Positions 57,500-64,000 of a DNA stretch of 64,000 nucleotides are shown piece after piece. The stretch covers positions 35,622,732 to 35,686,731 of the forward strand of contig CP136065.1 of NCBI GenBank assembly GCA_032622095.1, read 5' to 3'. This stretch comes from Siphonodentalium dalli. Taxonomy: Eukaryota; Mollusca; Scaphopoda; Gadilida; Siphonodentaliidae. The notes below the pieces were generated by a model. The model was given only the letters and a program-made list of their open reading frames with translations. It was not told the origin of the DNA and searched no databases. Numbering within the stretch: position 1 is the stretch's first letter; the number at the start of each line of letters is the position of its first letter. The position numbers were made by a program, and so were the translations under genes.

Positions 57500-58330
57500 G
57501 AAAGCTAAAAATTAATATAAATATAACTAAAAAGATAAAAGGTTATTCTAAACTAAATTTTACATTATCAAATGCTTTACATGAGATTGTCCAATGTTAC
57601 AAATAGTCCAATACCTCGGTTATATATTTTACTATACTAGCAGTTTACAACATGATGTTAACATATGGCTGATACAACTCTTAAATCTATTTTCTCACTT
57701 AAATCTAAATTTTTGGAATTCAAAACATCTAATACAGAATTAGCTAATAAACTTTTTGAAACCCTCATCAGACACATTATAATTTATGGATCTGAATTTT
57801 GGATAGGAGATTACACCGAGAAGGGCTCGATCAGACACATTATTACTTATGGATCTGAAGTTTGGATATTACACTGAGAAGGGCTCGATCAGACACATTG
57901 TAACTTATTGATCTGAAGCTATATTATTACACTGAGAAGTGCTTGATCAAAGATTCAACGGTTTTTGAAAAGATTAACATCAGCTTTTGTAAATTCGTAA
58001 AAGGTATAAATCGAAATTCTACCAACATTTTAAGTCTGTGTGAACATGGCAGAAAACCCATTTATATTACTATCTAGAAACTTCCATTGGATATTATCTA
58101 TGGCTTAAGTCGCTTCCATTTTTTCTAAAGGAGGCCTATGGAGTTGACCTGGAATAGTTCCTTGGTGAACATGCATAAATCTTGGTTCAGTGCAATTGAT
58201 ATTGCATTAACTATATCTGATTTGAATATTAATTCTTTGGATAGCAATAGCTTGGGAAAACTGATATAGATGACCATTACTCAAAGTCAATAATGAAACG
58301 ACTCAGTGATATTTCTCATAAAGATGAAGT
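57500..58330 (+). pseudogene. LINE reverse-transcriptase relic (unit B)
   Basis: Paralogue of 40.8-41.56 kb. The 57,665-57,877 piece reads KLFETLIRHIIIYGSEFW, a conserved RT C-terminal motif. It is locally repeated about three times with a period near 60 bp. Many stops. Confidence 0.8.
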
Positions 58331-58377
58331 ATCAAACTGAAACTATATGGAAAAAATCATCATGTCAACACTGATGT

Positions 58378-58560
58378 CAACATGATTTGATAGATTGAAA
58401 ATAGCACTGACTTCTACTCCTATTTAGCCATATCCCGATCATGAATCTGAATTCTCATTGGACAACTGATGCCAGCTTGACAATAATTGGCACTGTTTTG
58501 TCCAGAATGGGCAACACAAGAGTTGTTTCCTATGCTAGTCATAAAATGATGACAAGATTA
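58378..58560 (+). pseudogene. Ty3/gypsy pol relic, RT/RNase H junction (unit B)
   Basis: Better preserved than in A: DRLKIALTSTPI, then after one stop PYPDHESEF and TDASLTIIGTVLSR...RVVSYASHK, matching the gypsy RNase H start. Confidence 0.75.
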
Positions 58561-58842
58561 AAATGTTTATGAAAAAGTGAAATATAAACCTTATAAATAT
58601 GAGGATTGAACCATTTGAGATACTTGGAAATCTGCTCAACACAATGAACGCAAGATATATATGTGATTATCATTATATTCAGTGATGCATAGAAACTAGA
58701 ATGGTTTAAATATGAACTTAATGTGATTTATTCTCATATTGAGTCAAGAGTTCAGACTCCAAGCTAGCACTATTTTAGAACTGTAAATAGATACATATAC
58801 CGTAGTGCACATTCACTTCAATATCAATATATTGAGGATAAC

Positions 58843-58962
58843 TATGGTTTTTGAGTGAATACCATAATTAGTTCATGGGTGACTAGTAGGTCGCGAGTTG
58901 AAATTTGATATTTCCACTGCTAGTCATGAATGACATAATATGGGATTCACTCGAAACACCAT
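58843..58962. repeat. hairpin next to TTTATTATAT (unit B, centre deleted)
   Basis: Same as 42,063-42,216, but about 36 bp of the inner left arm and loop are missing, so the stem is shorter. Confidence 0.75.
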
Positions 58963-59027
58963 ATGTTCTATTTATTATATGCTTTAACCATGTCCACAAT
59001 TATTTTTAATATATTTATATTCCTTAA

Positions 59028-59598
59028 AGGGGTACTGTACGCCATTTTCATTAAATTTCCGGTGACAACAACGATCTAATATCGATAATATATAGAAACA
59101 TAAGTAATTTGAGTCGAAGATGTATTCTGTAAACGCTCAGGTTAATAGGCTATCTTAAAATTTAATAATTTAAAAGTTAATAATTTGATATAAATTGAAT
59201 TTATGACTGGAGCCATAAAATGGCGTCAATTAAATTACGAATTTGCGTAATCAAATAAAGTAAATGAGGGATACTGGCTTGTTAAACCGATCGCACACAC
59301 GATCGCTTAAAATATTATGATGATACGGGGAGAACACTCAAGCCACTCACTGACTAGCGACGATACAATAACTTAAATGATTATATGGGACGATTATACT
59401 TTTATTTGATTCATTTGGTTGAAAACTGTACAAAAATTACTCGACAACGACAATTTCTATTTTTGCATTCCGGTAAATTTGTCATCCGTAACACTACTTC
59501 GTACTCAACAGACTTTCAAATAATGAAAACAGTGTTACCTTATTCTCAGACTCGGAGACTATAGAAACCAACAACAACATTTGGCGTACAGTACCCCT
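59028..59598. mobile_element. TTAA-flanked MITE (piggyBac-like), family AGGGGTACTGTACG, complete
   Basis: 571 bp with perfect 17-bp ends AGGGGTACTGTACGCCA, flanked by TTAA (59,024-59,027 and 59,599-59,602). Unit A has the empty site with a single TTAA at 42,278-42,281. Non-coding. Confidence 0.93.
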
Positions 59599-60186
59599 TT
59601 AACTGTTGGCAAATAATGTCCCACAAAGCGTACACAAAATTTCAGTTGAAATTGATTGTTGTTGTTCGCCAACTGATAGCCAACGAACCACTTTCAAATG
59701 GCGAGAAATTAGTTTTAAAGAAAATAGTTTCCACAAATAATCACTAAAAGCGACAAATAATTATGGACGGATACCTAATTAATATCCCAAAATAACAATA
59801 CGCTTGACATTCTAATAACGAAATAATAACATTACTTGGGTGTTTATACAGGAAGTTCCGTCGCGCATTGATATTCGTTCAGTATTATTCCGTGATTTTA
59901 CCCGAAGTAAGTGACAGCGAAGATATAATTTTTGAATAACAACATTATATCTTTACTGTCGGTCTAGACACTAAATACGACATCTACGTTGCGGCCATTT
60001 CCCACAATTCAACGGCAGAGGCGGCGTAAGCTACAAAAAAGTGGGGGGGGGGGGGCACCATTTAAAAATAATATACTACATGTATGAATTGAAAACTGTT
60101 CCATTGTGCACCAGCGCAAAGATTGTTTAGTGTGATGTTATTCGTGGCTACCATTATGAGGGTAGAGAATAAGAAAGAGTGTTTAA

Positions 60187-60745
60187 CTCTTTCAGCGCCA
60201 GGGACCGATCTCATCGGTCCTAATTTACGGTCTGTAGAGTGCCAGGGTCGATCAGATCGGCCCTAAAAAAATAATATGTCAAGAAATGTTGTTAAAAATA
60301 GGAATTTTCGAAATTTGTTATTTTTGGTAAAATTTCGTTTTTTTGGGATGTAAAAGGGTTTGACATTGGTTTTACAAATGTAAACAGCAGGTATGTAGTC
60401 GTATAATTCTCATATGCTGCTTCAGTTGGCCGGAGGTAGTTAATGAATTCCTGTGTCGATTCTCATATGCTGCTTCAGTTGGCCCGATGTAGTTAATGAA
60501 TTCCAGTGTCGATTCTCATATGCTGCTTCAGTTGGCCCGATGTAGTTAATGAATTCCTGTGTCGATTCTCATATGGGCATGCTTAAGCATGCTATAGCGA
60601 ATTTAAAAACAAACTTGATAAGTCCTTAGGGGCATGTTAAAACTCAAAACTATCACCAAGTATTCATAGTAATAATTTTGATGCCCATGAAAAACGTAAG
60701 ATTCCCTGGCACTAAACCTACAAAATAAGCCTGGCACTGAAAGAG
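60187..60745. mobile_element. TTAA-flanked MITE (family CTCTTTCAG) nested in the hAT-like element
   Basis: 559 bp with ends CTCTTTCAGCGCCAGG / CTCTTTCAGTGCCAGG, flanked by TTAA (60,183-60,186 and 60,746-60,749). Confidence 0.88.
60410..60575 (+). repeat. three tandem units of about 59 bp inside the nested MITE
   Basis: Each has TTCTCATATGCTGCTTCAGT, TGGCC and GTAGTTAATGAATTCC. Confidence 0.9.
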
Positions 60746-61792
60746 TTAAATGATGCTACTCTGCTACTCACTTATTTTTGCAGCCAATGTGTGATATATT
60801 CCAAAGATGACCGATGACGTTGATACAACTTCTAAAACCTGCATCCTTTGTCATAAATGTTATGATGAAATTAGTATACACTATACTGAATAATCCAATT
60901 CACTCCACATACGACAACCGTTGATATCGAAGAAACAATAATCACAAGTAACTTTGAATATTAAATAACACTATAATAATATATGTACACAAACACTTGC
61001 ATGTACACAGTAAACTTCATGTAGAAAATAATTATTCTAAATCTTCTTATTTCTCATTAATAACGAATTAGCTGAGTTGATAAAAATCCTAGTCAAGTTA
61101 TTCCAATGAATATTCAGCATCAACTGATATTGTATATAGCAAGTGATCTCATATCAGGAGTTTGACCACCTTGGCATGACATTGTATACCTGCCAAGGCC
61201 CATGTTTGCACTTTTATTGAAGACACTCAAATTTAAACCTTTGATTGGTATGATGAATGTGATTTTAATTAGACAAGTTGCTGTGCTCAAGACATGGCTA
61301 TAATGGTGCCCCCACAAGACATGAGCTCTACAAAGAACTCAAAGTCTGTAGTTAAATTCCCAGAGGGCTATTACTCAGACACAGTGTCAATACTGACCAA
61401 GGGATTAACTATCTATCTTGCTAGCTATGCATAGCCATATTGGCATAACTGATAAGATTAAACACATTTGTCTACTAATGGAATGTTTTCTTGGGAATAA
61501 AAATTATTTTCTACAATGTATTTCGTATTGGAAGATTATGTACCCATAATTGGGGGAAAAAGGTGGGGGGGGGGGGTGCACGTGCCCCCTGTGCCCCCCC
61601 GGCTCCGCCGCCCCTGTTCAACGGGGAAGCATATCATATAATGGCATACTCATTTCTTTAATGTTATTATTCCACCTTTTGTTATTATCTATATGTTTAT
61701 ACACTATTATGTATGGTTAGCTTTAATAAAGAATCTTGACTCGTGAATCTATGGTACCACATAGTCGGAATGTTCCACTACATCACACATTA

Positions 61793-64000
61793 GTTATGCA
61801 AATGACTTGTATTCGATGGACCATAACTAAATGCAGGGAGGGAAAACCATTTGACCGAACTCCACCCAGTTCAACATTTCTAAATTCCGCTCAGCACTTT
61901 ATCTGGACCATGCAGTTCAGCAGATTCCCCCCAAACTCATTTAACTGATGTTTAACGAAGATAGTCGGGTATAGGTTATGCATATGACTATTATTCAATG
62001 ACCCGTAACTAAATACCGGGAGGGATCGCCATTTGACCGACGTTCACCCCAGTTCAGCAGTTCAAATTCCCGATCAGTACTTTTTTGGGTACACTTCAGC
62101 AGATTCCACCGAACGCAGGTTTAACATATTTTTAACGAAGATAGTCTGGTATATGACGTTTTATCGACGAGACGAAATACAGGGAATGCAGACCATTTGA
62201 CCGACCTTCACCCCAGTTCAGCAGTTCAAAATCCCGATCAGCACTTTTTCAGGAACAGTTCAGAAGATTCTCACAAACTCAGTTTAACTGATTTTATCGA
62301 AGACAGTCGGGTGTAGGTTACGCAGATGACTTGTAGTTGATGTGCCATAACCAAATAAAGGGAGAGAACACCATTTGACCCACGTCCACATCAGAACAGC
62401 AGTTCAAAATCCCGTTCAGCACGTTATTGGGTACAGTTCAACAGATTCCACAGAACGCAGTTTAACCGATTTTTAACGAAAACAGTCGGGTATATGTTCT
62501 GCAAATGACTTGTTATTGATGGACCATAACGAATTGCATTTCTACAAGTGCCAGTGGACAATTAAGTGGGCTGGATCCCCTGTATCGCCCCGGTTCTCCA
62601 TGGCTCTTGGGGGTGCAAATAGAATTTCCCGGACTTTCCCAAGAATTTGCGTCTGGTTCGAGATTTCTGAAGTTGGAAATGTTTAGTTGAACACTGGCTC
62701 CCACAATGGAGCTACGTCCATGTCTGGGGTACTTGTTGAAACATTCGAATCAAAACGATGGGGTGTGAGATCCAGTTCCATCACTTTATTAGTGTGACTT
62801 GACGGCGCAGCAAGTTTATTACTTATTCGGGTCAATATGATCTGGGGGTCACTTTGACTAACCCACACCTTTCAGCGATTCACTACGACTATAACTCTGC
62901 TGTTAGTCACAGTGACTAAGTTACACCAAGAATAACTTCAATTAAATGATGCTTAATATTAATAGCTAAATATTAAATTTCCACTGCATCGCAGTACTAT
63001 TGGATCTGTAATTGAACGAATCTGATGGGAGAATATGATGGCATATACAAATTGCACTTTGAACTTTCCGAATTTAAATTGAAGAGGGCCCGCTCGTGCT
63101 TTTTACGATAAACATAATCTCAAAAGTTACCCATGCATGTACGATAATACGATTGTGTTGGGAAAATACATCGCGGATAACGATGTCGAGTGCTTCTGAG
63201 AGTTACGAAATTGGGAAATTCCAATTATACGAACTTTGGATCTTAGCCTGAATCAAGGTGATATGGGAGTTCAGTTGAAAATGTAAATGTATCTAGTTGC
63301 ACCCCGCACCCCGCCCCGCCCGACGACGGAGACACTCTATAGCCACGCCCCTGAATATGCAACAGGTGTAGACAGAAACAAAAACAGGCGTGTGATGTGC
63401 TGAACACTATAGTCATTTGCGATGTATTTTCTAAACCCAATTGTATTATCGAAACTTTTGCGATTAAGTTTACCGGCAAAAAGCCGGTAAACTTTTTTCC
63501 ACCTCCAGATCCGGAAAGTTCAAAGTTCAAACATATTTTTCATGGATATTTAGTTGCTCGACAAAACAGATTAAATATCAAACAAAACGTGAGTATCAGG
63601 CAATACATTTCCAGGTACCTCTCAACTTATTGAGGAAGAAGTCAGCGTATTATTTAAAGGCCTTAGATATTTACATGTAAGCTGTACATAACATTATAGG
63701 CTGGACATTGTATATAGTATTTATTAATAATATTATCTATGCCACGCCCCAGAATTGTGTACACGAAATAGAGTTAGTTCGATGTGTTGTCCTGCGCTTT
63801 GTCAACAATAATTAATGTCCATATAGGTATATAGTCACTGCGACATGTGACGATAGGTGTATTTATTTCTAATAGGGAATGCTCCAGACGGGAGACCAAC
63901 CACCCACCCATAACAAATAATATAAACACACAATGTAAACATCCGCTAGCACATGCGCAATATGAGACCTGACATGATATTTTACTACGAATGCAATGAT
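61793..64000 (+). repeat. tandem segmental duplication, unit C (start only)
   Basis: Matches the beginnings of units A (25.9-27.9 kb) and B (44.1-46.0 kb) in order and orientation: ACGAAGATAGTCGGGTATA units, then GGTGTGAGATCCAGTTCCAT, then the inverted-arm element. Continues past the window; another TRIM-like copy is expected near 73 kb if the period holds. The last about 130 bp no longer match. Confidence 0.85.
63054..63530. mobile_element. element with inverted arms (unit C copy)
   Basis: Third direct copy of 26,891-27,381. Its right arm carries a small local duplication (CCGGCAAAAAGCCGGTAAAC). Confidence 0.7.

Larger units (their letters stand above)
60016..61616. mobile_element. hAT-like non-autonomous element, 1.6 kb
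   Basis: Ends CAGAGGCGGCG and, reversed, CAGGGGCGGCG, the CAGRGGCGG tip usual for hAT elements. Perfect 8-bp target duplication TTCAACGG (60,008-60,015 and 61,617-61,624), single in unit A. Poly-G stretches lie just inside both ends. No transposase recognised. Confidence 0.93.
44104..61792 (+). repeat. tandem segmental duplication, unit B (about 17.7 kb)
   Basis: Paralogue of 25,880-44,099; see unit A for matching blocks. Coding starts of the two TRIM-like genes are 17,603 bp apart. Confidence 0.9.

Overview
The window looks like nuclear DNA of a marine invertebrate, most likely a bivalve mollusc. The evidence is AT-rich sequence dense in transposons and minisatellites, tandem B-box/coiled-coil/beta-propeller (TRIM-NHL-like) genes of the type expanded in oysters, mussels and scallops, and several repeat families familiar from mollusc genomes. 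There is no bacterial-style gene organisation. I saw no rRNA, tRNA or CRISPR locus. The species call is an inference.

1-7.8 kb, minus strand: the 5' part of a Ty3/gypsy-type LTR retrotransposon (LTR, tRNA-Leu-like primer site, an extra SGNH-hydrolase-like ORF, gag, and a retropepsin/pol frame that runs off the window edge). After a TTAA-flanked MITE comes an apparently intact non-LTR retrotransposon with two ORFs (zinc-finger/RRM-like ORF1; endonuclease plus reverse transcriptase ORF2). The gag-pro junction carries a T TTA AAC slippery heptamer in the right frame, followed after 7 nt by a foldable pseudoknot.

7.8-25.9 kb: no host gene that I can support. This is a nest of repeats: a 449-bp inverted pair about 7 kb apart, LINE 3' fragments, long hairpins next to a TTTATTATAT motif, a 2.6-kb Helitron-like element, a diverged satellite of about 180 bp, two Helitrons joined head to tail inside that satellite, and TTAA-flanked MITEs.

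25.9-64 kb: a large tandem segmental duplication with a period of about 17.6-18 kb. Unit A is about 25.88-44.10 kb, unit B about 44.10-61.79 kb, and unit C starts at 61.79 kb and runs off the edge. Each complete unit carries one copy of a TRIM-NHL-like gene (38,336-39,832 and 55,939-57,441), both open. Because A and B are paralogous, each provides the empty site for insertions in the other. This gives clean target duplications for a TTAA (piggyBac-like) MITE and an 8-bp (hAT-like) element. Three minisatellites (40/50 bp, 45 bp and 30 bp) are hugely expanded in A and absent or short in B. The 45- and 30-bp arrays create long spurious ORFs in many frames because their periods are multiples of three.

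The genes do not form a pathway. The only likely host genes are the two TRIM-NHL-like copies; everything else recognisable as coding belongs to retroelements or their relics.
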